6,853 nt of DNA from an uncultured Alphaproteobacteria bacterium (lineage in GTDB: Bacteria > Pseudomonadota > Alphaproteobacteria > Caulobacterales > Caulobacteraceae): assembly GCA_903928755.1 (NCBI GenBank), contig CAIYSH010000213.1, positions 1 to 6,853 on the forward strand, given 5' to 3'. How positions within the stretch are numbered: position 1 is the stretch's first letter; each line of letters starts with the position of its first letter. The translations under genes were made by a program, and so were the position numbers. Below the pieces are notes generated by a model. That model saw only the letters and a program-made list of their open reading frames with translations. It was not told the DNA's origin and did no database searches. Shown here one piece after another: positions 1 through 5,340 of the stretch.

Positions 1-1
1 G

Positions 2-1327
2 CGCAACCTGCTGACCCTGGTCGGGGCCTTGATCATGCTGATGGTGGTGAGCCCGCACCTGACAGGTCTGGTCCTGCTGATCTTCCCTTTCGTCATCGCC
101 CCCCTGTTCCTGTTCGGACGCCGGGTGCGGAAACTGACCGCCTCGACACAGGACCAGTTCGCCCAGGCCATAGGCCACGCCGGCGAAACCCTCGACGCCC
201 TTGAGACCGTGCAGGCCTTTGGCGGAGAAGCGGCAGGCGCCGCCCGGTTCGGGGCTGCGGTCGAGGCCTCCTTCACCACATCCCTGCGCCGGATGACTGC
301 CAGGGCGACCATGACCGCCGCCGTCATCGGTCTGGTTTTCGGTGGCGTGGTTCTGGTCTTCTGGCTGGGGGTTCACGCCGGCCTGAAAGGCGACCTGTCC
401 TGGGGCGCCCTGTTCCAGTTTGCCTTCCTGTCGGTCATGGCCGCCAGTTCTACCGGCGCGCTGGGTGAAACCTGGGGCGACGTCCAGAAGGCCGCAGGGG
501 CCATGGAGCGGGTGTCGGACCTGCTGTCGGCCCGACCGGGAATCTCAGCGCCCCCGAACGCCATTCCCCTGCCTGAAGATGGCGCTGGCGACGTGAGGTT
601 CAATAACGTGACCTTCGCCTATCCGGGCCGGCCCGACCTGCCGGCGCTCAGCGGGTTTTCCCTGCATGTGGCTCCTGGCGAACGGGTCGCACTGGTGGGC
701 CCATCAGGCGCAGGCAAAAGCACCGTCCTGCGGCTTCTGCTGCGATTCTATGATCCCCAGACCGGACATGTGACTGTTGATGGGGTCGACCTCACGCAGA
801 CCGACCCCAAGGCCGTCCGCGACCGCATGGCACTGGTGGCCCAGGACAGTCCGCTGTTCTCCGGTTCTGCGACAGACAATATCAGGGTCGGGCGGGCGGC
901 AGCCTCCATGGACGAGGTCCGACAGGCCGCCCGGGCCGCCCAGGCGGAAACCTTCCTGGACGCCCTGCCGCAAGGCTTTGAGACCCCGCTCGGCGAGCGG
1001 GCCCGCAGCCTGTCGGGGGGACAGAGGCAACGTCTGGCCATAGCCCGCGCCCTGGTGCGTCATGCGCCCATCCTGCTGCTGGATGAGGCGACCAGCGCCC
1101 TGGATGCCGAAAACGAGAGACTGGTCCAGCTGGCCCTGGACGAGGCCATGGTCGGCCACACCACCCTGGTCATCGCCCACCGTCTGGCGACCGTGCTCAA
1201 GGCGGACCGGATCGTCGTCATGGACGGCGGCCGCGTGGTTGAACAGGGAACCCACCATGAGCTCATCAAGCTTGGCGGGCTCTATGCCCGTCTGGCCGCC
1301 CTGCAGTTCGGCGAAACCGACACCTAG
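2..1327 (+). CDS. ABC exporter, fused permease/ATPase (MsbA-like), 5' truncated
   Basis: This is the C-terminal 441 residues of a half-size ABC exporter that uses ATP to move a hydrophobic or lipid-like substrate out across the inner membrane. The frame is open to the left edge, so about 150 N-terminal residues (the first membrane helices) are probably missing. The visible part starts in a transmembrane helix (about 10-85). A second hydrophobic pair lies around 290-450, and the nucleotide-binding domain runs from about 590 to the end. The ATPase is complete: A-loop Tyr in FAYPGRPD, Walker A GPSGAGKST (698-724), Q-loop Gln (842-844), signature LSGGQ (1010-1024), Walker B ILLLDE with catalytic Glu (1070-1087), and switch His (1178-1180). 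The X-loop reads PLGERA just before the signature, as expected for exporters of this architecture. Fused TM-NBD proteins like this work as homo- or heterodimers. The substrate cannot be told from sequence. The stop TAG overlaps the stop of the convergent phosphodiesterase gene. Confidence 0.95.
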   Translation, partial: RNLLTLVGALIMLMVVSPHLTGLVLLIFPFVIAPLFLFGRRVRKLTASTQDQFAQAIGHAGETLDALETVQAFGGEAAGAARFGAAVEASFTTSLRRMTARATMTAAVIGLVFGGVVLVFWLGVHAGLKGDLSWGALFQFAFLSVMAASSTGALGETWGDVQKAAGAMERVSDLLSARPGISAPPNAIPLPEDGAGDVRFNNVTFAYPGRPDLPALSGFSLHVAPGERVALVGPSGAGKSTVLRLLLRFYDPQTGHVTVDGVDLTQTDPKAVRDRMALVAQDSPLFSGSATDNIRVGRAAASMDEVRQAARAAQAETFLDALPQGFETPLGERARSLSGGQRQRLAIARALVRHAPILLLDEATSALDAENERLVQLALDEAMVGHTTLVIAHRLATVLKADRIVVMDGGRVVEQGTHHELIKLGGLYARLAALQFGETDT

Positions 1328-2382
1328 AGGGCGTCCCGGACCCTGGCCTCCAGGCCAGGGAAGTCGCTGAACAGGCCGTCGATCCCTGACGCGAACAGGG
1401 CGCGATAGACCGCGTCGACCTGACCATGGGCTGCGGGATCCGTGCCGTTGCGGAGCTTGGGCGGCAGGAAGGCGTTCTCTGCACGGACCGTCCAGGGGTG
1501 GACGGCCAGACCGACGGCATGGGCATTCCTGACCAGATCCGTCGGGGCACCGAGCCCGCCGTCAACCACGGGAACCACCAGCTTCCAGTCGGGGCCCACT
1601 CCGTTGGCATAGGCCGAAATCGCCTTGAGGCCGTCAGCCGAGACCATGTCCGCCGGGGTAACCTGCCGCAGGTCTGCCGGCCCGCCCTCGGCGGCTACCA
1701 GTTGGACCAGAGGGGCGCGGGTGAGGTTGCGGATGGTCTTGAGGGGACCGACCTCGAAGCATTGCACATAGACCGGGGCCGTCGGGCTGTTCAGGTCATA
1801 GGCCTTGAGGGCATCTGCCAGCCGCGCCTCGAAGGGCATGCCGAGCGCAGCAAAGTAGGAAGGATGCTTCATCTCGGGATAGACACCGATGGTCCGGCCC
1901 ACCCGGCGGCTTTCCGCCTTCGCCAGGGCCACGACCTCTTCAAAGGTCGGGATGGCGTCCACGCCGTCATGGCTGGCGCTTTCCGCACGCAGCTGTGGCA
2001 GGCGTTCCCGGGCCCGCAGGGTCTTCAGCTCTGCCAGGGTGAAGTCTTCTGTGAACCAGCCCTCGATCGTCTCGCCATCGACAACCTTACGGACCTTGCG
2101 GGAGGCGAATTCCGGATGGGCGGCGACATCCGTCGTGCCGCCGATCTCGTTCTCGTGACGGACCACCATGACACCGTCCCGGGTCAGGACCAGATCGGGC
2201 TCTATGAAGTCCGCCCCCTGGTCAACCGCCAGGCGATAGGCTGTCGGTGTGTGTTCAGGGCGCAGGCCGCTGGCGCCGCGATGGGCGATCACGATCGGGC
2301 GCGTCTTCATCGGCTTGGCTGCAGCAATCAGGGCCGGGCTTGCGGCCACCAGGGCGGAGAGGGTTCTACGGGTCAGGTTCAT
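1324..2382 (-). CDS. glpQ: Glycerophosphodiester phosphodiesterase, exported, GlpQ-like
   Basis: A 352-residue enzyme expected to hydrolyse deacylated phospholipids (glycerophosphodiesters) to glycerol-3-phosphate and an alcohol. The N-terminus, LTRRTLSALVAASPALIAAA, has twin arginines followed by a short hydrophobic stretch, so Tat or Sec export to the periplasm is likely. The GDPD TIM barrel begins at IAHRGASG (catalytic His34, Arg35) and continues with FIEPDLVLTRDG (metal ligands Glu61 and Asp63), VVRHE (general acid/base His76) and YPEMKHP (Glu170, Lys172), ending near GLFSDFP. The extra segment after His76 (GTTDV, then a stretch to FTLAELKTL) and the total length resemble periplasmic GlpQ rather than short cytosolic UgpQ. 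The ATG at 2382 was chosen because it keeps the signal peptide; the Shine-Dalgarno is poor. It is the last gene of the leftward cluster, 59 bp after suhB. The stop codon lies in the self-complementary CTAG shared with the ABC exporter gene. Family assignment is firm; the substrate alcohol is unknown. Confidence 0.93.
   Translation of the reverse strand: MNLTRRTLSALVAASPALIAAAKPMKTRPIVIAHRGASGLRPEHTPTAYRLAVDQGADFIEPDLVLTRDGVMVVRHENEIGGTTDVAAHPEFASRKVRKVVDGETIEGWFTEDFTLAELKTLRARERLPQLRAESASHDGVDAIPTFEEVVALAKAESRRVGRTIGVYPEMKHPSYFAALGMPFEARLADALKAYDLNSPTAPVYVQCFEVGPLKTIRNLTRAPLVQLVAAEGGPADLRQVTPADMVSADGLKAISAYANGVGPDWKLVVPVVDGGLGAPTDLVRNAHAVGLAVHPWTVRAENAFLPPKLRNGTDPAAHGQVDAVYRALFASGIDGLFSDFPGLEARVRDAL
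1341..1360. repeat. Perfect 9-bp inverted repeat at convergent gene junction, possible terminator
   Basis: CCCTGGCCT and AGGCCAGGG flank a 2-base centre, giving a very stable GC-rich hairpin (8 bp plus a 4-base loop in practice) on either strand. It begins 14 bases after the ABC exporter stop and lies inside the last codons of the phosphodiesterase gene. No T-run follows it on either side, so it is not a classical intrinsic terminator. It could still block 3' exonucleases or assist termination of the rightward transcript. The dyad is directly visible; the function is inferred. Confidence 0.6.
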
Positions 2383-2388
2383 GACCCC

Positions 2389-2420
2389 AATCTAGCCACG
2401 CTATGTGACGCTTCCGTCAA
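2389..2420 (-). promoter_or_regulatory. Possible promoter of the phosphodiesterase gene, near-leaderless
   Basis: Read on the minus strand, TTGACGG (2420-2414) is followed by GCTAGATT (2396-2389). These resemble the two halves of the Caulobacter housekeeping promoter consensus (TTGACGS and GCTANAWC). The 17-base separation is longer than the usual 10-14, which weakens the call. If real, transcription would begin at about the ATG (2382), giving a leaderless message, which would fit the poor Shine-Dalgarno. Confidence 0.25.
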
Positions 2421-2441
2421 GCCCCGGATTGAGACTTGATG

Positions 2442-3236
2442 TCAGGCCGCTGCCTTCAGGCGCTCAACAAGCAGGGGATGCAGGTCAAGATTGGCCGCGC
2501 AGATGCTGCCGGTTCCCAGGACATCGTCTTCGCCCTCGATGGTGGTGACCTTGCCGCCAGCCTCGGTGATCAGAAGGTGCCCACCTGCCACATCCCAGGG
2601 CCCGAGATCGCGCTCCCAGAACCCGTCCAGGCGACCTGCGGCCACATAGGCCAGGTCAAGGGCCGCAGCGCCGAACCGGCGCACACCGGCGACCCGCTGG
2701 CTGATCTGATGCAGTTCCTTGAGGAACTTGGCGTGCTGGCCATGTCCCAGGAAGGGAATGCCCGTGCCAATGACGGATTCATCAAGCCGCGTCCGGGCCG
2801 CGACCCGCAGGCGCTTGTCATTGACAAAGCAGCCCTTGCCCTTTTCGGCCCAGAACAGCTCGTTGGTCACCGGATTGTAGGTCACAGCCGCGACGATGGC
2901 ACCTTCCCGCTGGAGGGCGATATTGATGGCAAAGTGCGGGATGGCGTGAAGGAAGTTCGTCGTCCCGTCCAGGGGGTCAACAATCCAGGTGTGGGTCTTG
3001 TCAGTGCCCTGGATCAGCCCGCGCTCCTCGCCGAGAAAGCTGTAGCCCGGCCGGGCCTTTTCCAGCGCCTCGAACAGGGTCTGCTCGGCCTTGAGGTCGG
3101 CGGCAGATACGAAGTCGGCAGCCCCCTTCTTGGAGACCTGGAGCTCATTGAGCTCGCCGAAGTCGCGATTGAGCCCACGGGCCGCCTTGCGGGCGGCGTC
3201 GGACATGACCTTGAGAAGTGCGGTTTGCGTGCTCAT
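2442..3236 (-). CDS. suhB: Inositol-1-monophosphatase family protein SuhB
   Basis: A 264-residue member of the Mg-dependent inositol monophosphatase superfamily, which dephosphorylates inositol-1-phosphate and related sugar phosphates in the cytoplasm. In enterobacteria SuhB also acts with Nus factors in rRNA transcription antitermination. All metal and substrate motifs are present: Asp47 in SAADLKAE, Glu70-Glu71 in FLGEERG, the WIVDPLDGTTNF signature (Asp87, Asp90, Thr92) and GPWDVAGG (Asp215). The length is normal for the family. The ATG at 3236 is kept because the upstream helix (LLKVMSDAARKAARGL) belongs to the fold; an internal ATG at codon 11 would trim it. No good Shine-Dalgarno is visible. 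It lies 30 bp downstream of thiE and 59 bp upstream of the phosphodiesterase gene, all on the minus strand, so co-transcription is likely. The physiological substrate cannot be decided from sequence. Confidence 0.95.
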   Translation of the reverse strand: MSTQTALLKVMSDAARKAARGLNRDFGELNELQVSKKGAADFVSAADLKAEQTLFEALEKARPGYSFLGEERGLIQGTDKTHTWIVDPLDGTTNFLHAIPHFAINIALQREGAIVAAVTYNPVTNELFWAEKGKGCFVNDKRLRVAARTRLDESVIGTGIPFLGHGQHAKFLKELHQISQRVAGVRRFGAAALDLAYVAAGRLDGFWERDLGPWDVAGGHLLITEAGGKVTTIEGEDDVLGTGSICAANLDLHPLLVERLKAAA

Positions 3237-3266
3237 GAGGGCGCGGAACCTAGTGGGCGAAGGGCC

Positions 3267-3935
3267 CTAAGGCAAGGCGGGCAACACGACCCTCTGTGCG
3301 AGGCCCTCGGCAATGGCAAGGTTCAAGCCACGGACCGCGGCAGCAGGTCCCTGCGGATGCGCCCAGACCCCGGCCGAAACAGCCAGGAAATCGGCACCCG
3401 CTGCGGCAAGCCCTGCTGCATTGTCGACGGCTATGCCGCCAATGGCGACGCAGGGAATTTCCATGATTTCCTGCCAGATCCGCAGGACTTCCGGATCGGC
3501 GCGGGTGGGGGCGTCCTTGGTTGTGGTTGGAAAAAAGGCTCCGAAGGCCACATAGTCTGCACCGGCTTCCGCCGCTTCCATGGCGAGATGACGGCTGTCA
3601 TGGCAGGTGACCCCGACCATGCGGTCCGGTCCCATCAGCCGACGGGCCTCCCTGCAGGACATGTCTGACTGACCGACATGCACCCCGTCGCAACCCAGAC
3701 GGGCTGCCAGGTCAGGACGATCATTGAGGATCACCGCCACACCGTGCGCCTGGGCTACAGGGGTAAGGGCCGCCACGACGGCGGAGATGACCTCATCGGA
3801 GACATCTTTCAGCCGGATCTGCAGGGCCGCGACATCACCAGCATTGAGGGTTTCAGCCAGGACGTCTGAAAATACGGCCAGATGATCCAGCCGCGGCGGC
3901 GTGATGAGGTAGAGGCGACAATCAGGAACAGACAT
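3267..3935 (-). CDS. thiE: Thiamine phosphate synthase
   Basis: A 222-residue TIM-barrel enzyme that joins the pyrimidine (HMP-PP) and thiazole phosphate moieties into thiamine phosphate. Diagnostic residues of ThiE are in place: the QIRLK strand (Gln39, Arg41, Lys43), LNDRPD (Asn71, Asp72), DGVHVGQSD (Asp83, Asp91), the PTTTK phosphate/pyrophosphate loop (136-140, Lys140) and IGGI (165-168). The GxSxH element is GVTCH, with Thr110 where ThiE usually has Ser. Retention of the catalytic Lys, Asn-Asp and TTTK argues against TenI, the ThiE-like thiazole isomerase, but TenI is the main alternative. No other thiamine gene is nearby and the 58-bp leader cannot hold a TPP riboswitch. It follows the SRPBCC gene by 58 bp and precedes suhB by 30 bp. 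The ATG at 3935 has no clear Shine-Dalgarno; it was chosen because it is just before the first barrel strand (CRLYLITPP). Confidence 0.88.
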   Translation of the reverse strand: MSVPDCRLYLITPPRLDHLAVFSDVLAETLNAGDVAALQIRLKDVSDEVISAVVAALTPVAQAHGVAVILNDRPDLAARLGCDGVHVGQSDMSCREARRLMGPDRMVGVTCHDSRHLAMEAAEAGADYVAFGAFFPTTTKDAPTRADPEVLRIWQEIMEIPCVAIGGIAVDNAAGLAAAGADFLAVSAGVWAHPQGPAAAVRGLNLAIAEGLAQRVVLPALP

Positions 3936-3993
3936 GGCCGCTGATTAGCCCAGCCCAGGGCGGCTGTCTCCCCTCACCCCGCTTTGACCTTGC

Positions 3994-4407
3994 CTAGGCG
4001 AGACCCAGGGCCCGCTTCATGGCCTTCACATTGCCACGGCAGAACTTGGTCAGCTGTTCCGTGGTCGCTTCAAGGGCTGAGGGGTCCTTGGGCGTGAACT
4101 TGACGGTGAGCTCGATCCGGCAGGCGTCCGACGCGCCTGGAACCACCGACACGGTGGAGAAATAGGCATCCATATCCGGCCGGTCGAGGGTGTAGGTGTA
4201 GTGATGCGGCCCCTCGTCGGTCATCAGCTCCTGGATTGAACGGCCGCCCGGCATGGTCAGGGTCCGCACCTTGCCCTTGGGGGTCACCTCGGTGGATTCA
4301 GCCTCGACGGCACCGGCCCATTTCCGGATCCCCGAAAAGTCTCCGATCACTGCCCAGACGGCCTCGGCGCCCAGGGCGATATCTTCGCCGTAATTCACTT
4401 CATTCAT
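3994..4407 (-). CDS. SRPBCC (START/Bet v 1-like) family protein
   Basis: A 137-residue single-domain protein of the polyketide cyclase/dehydrase-like SRPBCC group, a helix-grip fold with a deep hydrophobic pocket. The opening ALGAEAVWAVIGDFSGIRKWAGAV is the usual start of the fold. It is followed by the alternating strand pattern (KVRTLTMPGGRSIQEL, HYTYTLDRPDMDAYFSTVSVV, CRIELTVKFTPKD) and a long C-terminal helix (LEATTEQLTKFCRGNVKAMKRAL). There is no signal peptide, so it is probably cytoplasmic. The family binds lipids or polyketide-like ligands and few members have assigned reactions; no specific ligand can be named. The start at 4407 is well supported by an AGGAGG Shine-Dalgarno 7 bases upstream. 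It begins 30 bp after the SGNH esterase stop, so the two are probably co-transcribed. Confidence 0.88.
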   Translation of the reverse strand: MNEVNYGEDIALGAEAVWAVIGDFSGIRKWAGAVEAESTEVTPKGKVRTLTMPGGRSIQELMTDEGPHHYTYTLDRPDMDAYFSTVSVVPGASDACRIELTVKFTPKDPSALEATTEQLTKFCRGNVKAMKRALGLA

Positions 4408-4414
4408 GACGTTT

Positions 4415-4420
4415 CCTCCT
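4415..4420 (-). promoter_or_regulatory. Strong ribosome binding site of the SRPBCC gene
   Basis: AGGAGG on the minus strand ends 7 bases before the ATG at 4407. It is the only consensus Shine-Dalgarno in the leftward cluster, whose other genes have weak or no sites, so this gene may be translated more than its neighbours. An overlapping ATG four bases downstream is out of frame. Confidence 0.85.
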
Positions 4421-4437
4421 GTCAGTTTCTGATGTTT

Positions 4438-5223
4438 CTAGCTCTTTTTGCCCCACAGCCAGTCCAGGGGCCCCTTCTTTTTCTGGACGGCTGCATTGCA
4501 GGCATTGTCTGTCTTTGCATCGGCCTCGACGACCGGCCTTACCACGCTGGTCCAGAGGGCATAGCCCGCCGGAGTCATGTGCAGGCCATCACCAATGAAG
4601 ATATCCTTCGGGCTGCCAGCCTCGAGCATGACCGGAACAACATCCACAAAACGGAGATCCTTGCGGCTCGCGCCCAGGGTGCGGATGGCGGAATTCACCT
4701 GGCCCTGAAGGGCCAGCTGCGAAAACCTCTGCTTTGAGGGTTTGATGGCAATGAAATATACGGGCAGGGCGTCGCCGAACTTGCGGGTCTTGAGATCCAT
4801 GAATTTCCGGAAATCAGACAGGACCGTCTCCGGCGACTTGCCAGTCCAGAGGTCATTGTCGCCCGCATAGAAAAAGATGGCCCTCGCCTTGTAGGGTGCG
4901 ACCACCCTGTCGAAATAGAGGTCGACATCAGAGACATGGGCCCCGCCGAATCCCCGATTGATGGTCGGATAGGGGGCCATGTCTTCATTCAGCGACTTCC
5001 AGAAGCGGATGGATGAAGATCCGACAAAAAGATAGGCACAGGCGGGTGGGGGCGATGCGGCATCCAGCTCTGCAAAGCGGGCGATTTCGGGCGCGAAGGG
5101 CTCGGAAACCGGGGGTGCCGGCAAAGGCACAGGGACGGAAGGGGCGGCGACCTGGGCATTGGCGACGGAGGCGGCCGTCAGCACGGCGAGCGACAGGCCA
5201 AGGATGATTTTTGGTGGCTTCAT
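4438..5223 (-). CDS. Secreted SGNH/GDSL-type esterase
   Basis: A 261-residue predicted periplasmic hydrolase. The N-terminus MKPPKIILGLSLAVLTAASVANA-QV is a clear Sec signal peptide, followed by a Pro/Val-rich linker (25-41). The four SGNH blocks are visible: FVGSSSIRFW (block I, nucleophile probably Ser70, reading GSSS instead of GDS), INRGFGGAHVSD (block II Gly), FYAGDNDLW (block III, Asn123), and GDGLHMTPAGY (block V, Asp212 and His215). The GSSSIR form belongs to a bacterial branch related to platelet-activating-factor acetylhydrolase and rhamnogalacturonan acetylesterase-like proteins. Substrates could be lysophospholipids or acetylated glycans. The C-terminus is Lys-rich (QKKKGPLDWLWGKKS). 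The frame stays open upstream to 6045, but the signal peptide sets the start at 5223. It is the first gene of the leftward cluster, divergent from the TMEM175-like gene. The start has only a weak Shine-Dalgarno. Confidence 0.9.
   Translation of the reverse strand: MKPPKIILGLSLAVLTAASVANAQVAAPSVPVPLPAPPVSEPFAPEIARFAELDAASPPPACAYLFVGSSSIRFWKSLNEDMAPYPTINRGFGGAHVSDVDLYFDRVVAPYKARAIFFYAGDNDLWTGKSPETVLSDFRKFMDLKTRKFGDALPVYFIAIKPSKQRFSQLALQGQVNSAIRTLGASRKDLRFVDVVPVMLEAGSPKDIFIGDGLHMTPAGYALWTSVVRPVVEADAKTDNACNAAVQKKKGPLDWLWGKKS
4699..4716. repeat. Perfect 8-bp inverted repeat inside the esterase gene
   Basis: CTGGCCCT and AGGGCCAG flank a 2-base centre (GA). It lies in the codons for LALQGQV of the SGNH esterase. 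Its GGCC-containing arms are similar in composition to the dyads at 1341-1360 and 5577-5598. No function is evident. Confidence 0.5.
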
Positions 5224-5297
5224 GAATCTCAGGCTCTCGGGGTGGACCCTTATCTTACGTCCTGTGGAGAGAAAGGCGAGAGCAGGTCTCGACAGGG

Positions 5298-5321
5298 ATT
5301 GCTGGGTTCCATTAGCAATGG
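5298..5321. repeat. Nested inverted repeats upstream of the TMEM175-like gene
   Basis: Two overlapping dyads share bases. ATTGCT (5298-5303) pairs with AGCAAT (5314-5319) around a 10-base spacer, and CCATT (5309-5313) pairs with AATGG (5317-5321) around AGC. The elements are less GC-rich than the surroundings and sit 20-43 bases before the ATG at 5341. They could form an operator or a short leader hairpin next to the ribosome binding site. The repeats are seen; the role is inferred. Confidence 0.4.
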
Positions 5322-5329
5322 CCCACGCA

Positions 5330-5334
5330 AAGGA
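5330..5334 (+). promoter_or_regulatory. Ribosome binding site deciding the TMEM175-like start
   Basis: AAGGA lies 6 bases before the ATG at 5341. It favours this start over the in-frame GTG at 5242, which would add 33 residues with no family resemblance. The following GGAAACG-AC-ATG layout resembles the leader of the SRPBCC gene. Confidence 0.7.
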
Positions 5335-5340
5335 AACGAC

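Larger units (their letters stand above)
5224..5340. promoter_or_regulatory. Divergent intergenic region between esterase and TMEM175-like genes
   Basis: This 117-bp stretch separates two divergent starts and should hold promoters for both directions. No consensus -35/-10 pair is convincing on either strand. A TAAGAT-like element on the minus strand (around 5250-5260) and a TTAGCA-like element on the plus strand (around 5312) are weak -10 candidates. The region also carries an AT-richer dyad (5298-5321) close to the rightward start. A GGAAC on the minus strand (5310-5306) lacks the partner expected of a general-stress sigma promoter. Confidence 0.5.

Noticed and set aside
624..635. 12-bp GC palindromes at 624-635 and 3045-3056
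   Set aside because: A few palindromes of this length are expected by chance in GC-rich sequence of this size.
1426..3668. Two long plus-strand open frames (1426-2439 and 2436-3668) opposite the phosphodiesterase, suhB and thiE genes
   Set aside because: They are antisense to three well-conserved enzymes, lack domain resemblance, and long open antisense frames are usual in GC-rich DNA.
3936..3993. TPP riboswitch upstream of thiE
   Set aside because: GGGGTG occurs on the minus strand but the CTGAGA box is absent and 58 bases is too short for the full aptamer.
4462..4488. GTCCAG/CTGGAC stem with adjacent T-run near the esterase stop, as an intrinsic terminator
   Set aside because: The stem is only 6 bp with a 15-base loop, lies inside the coding sequence, and the Ts encode the Lys-rich tail on the minus strand.
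5288..5310. General-stress (EcfG-type) promoter starting from GGAAC on the minus strand
   Set aside because: No CGTT lies 16-17 bases downstream; the nearest CG-containing match is at the wrong spacing.
5242..5340. GTG start at 5242 for the TMEM175-like gene
   Set aside because: It adds 33 polar residues not seen in the family; the ATG at 5341 has its own Shine-Dalgarno.
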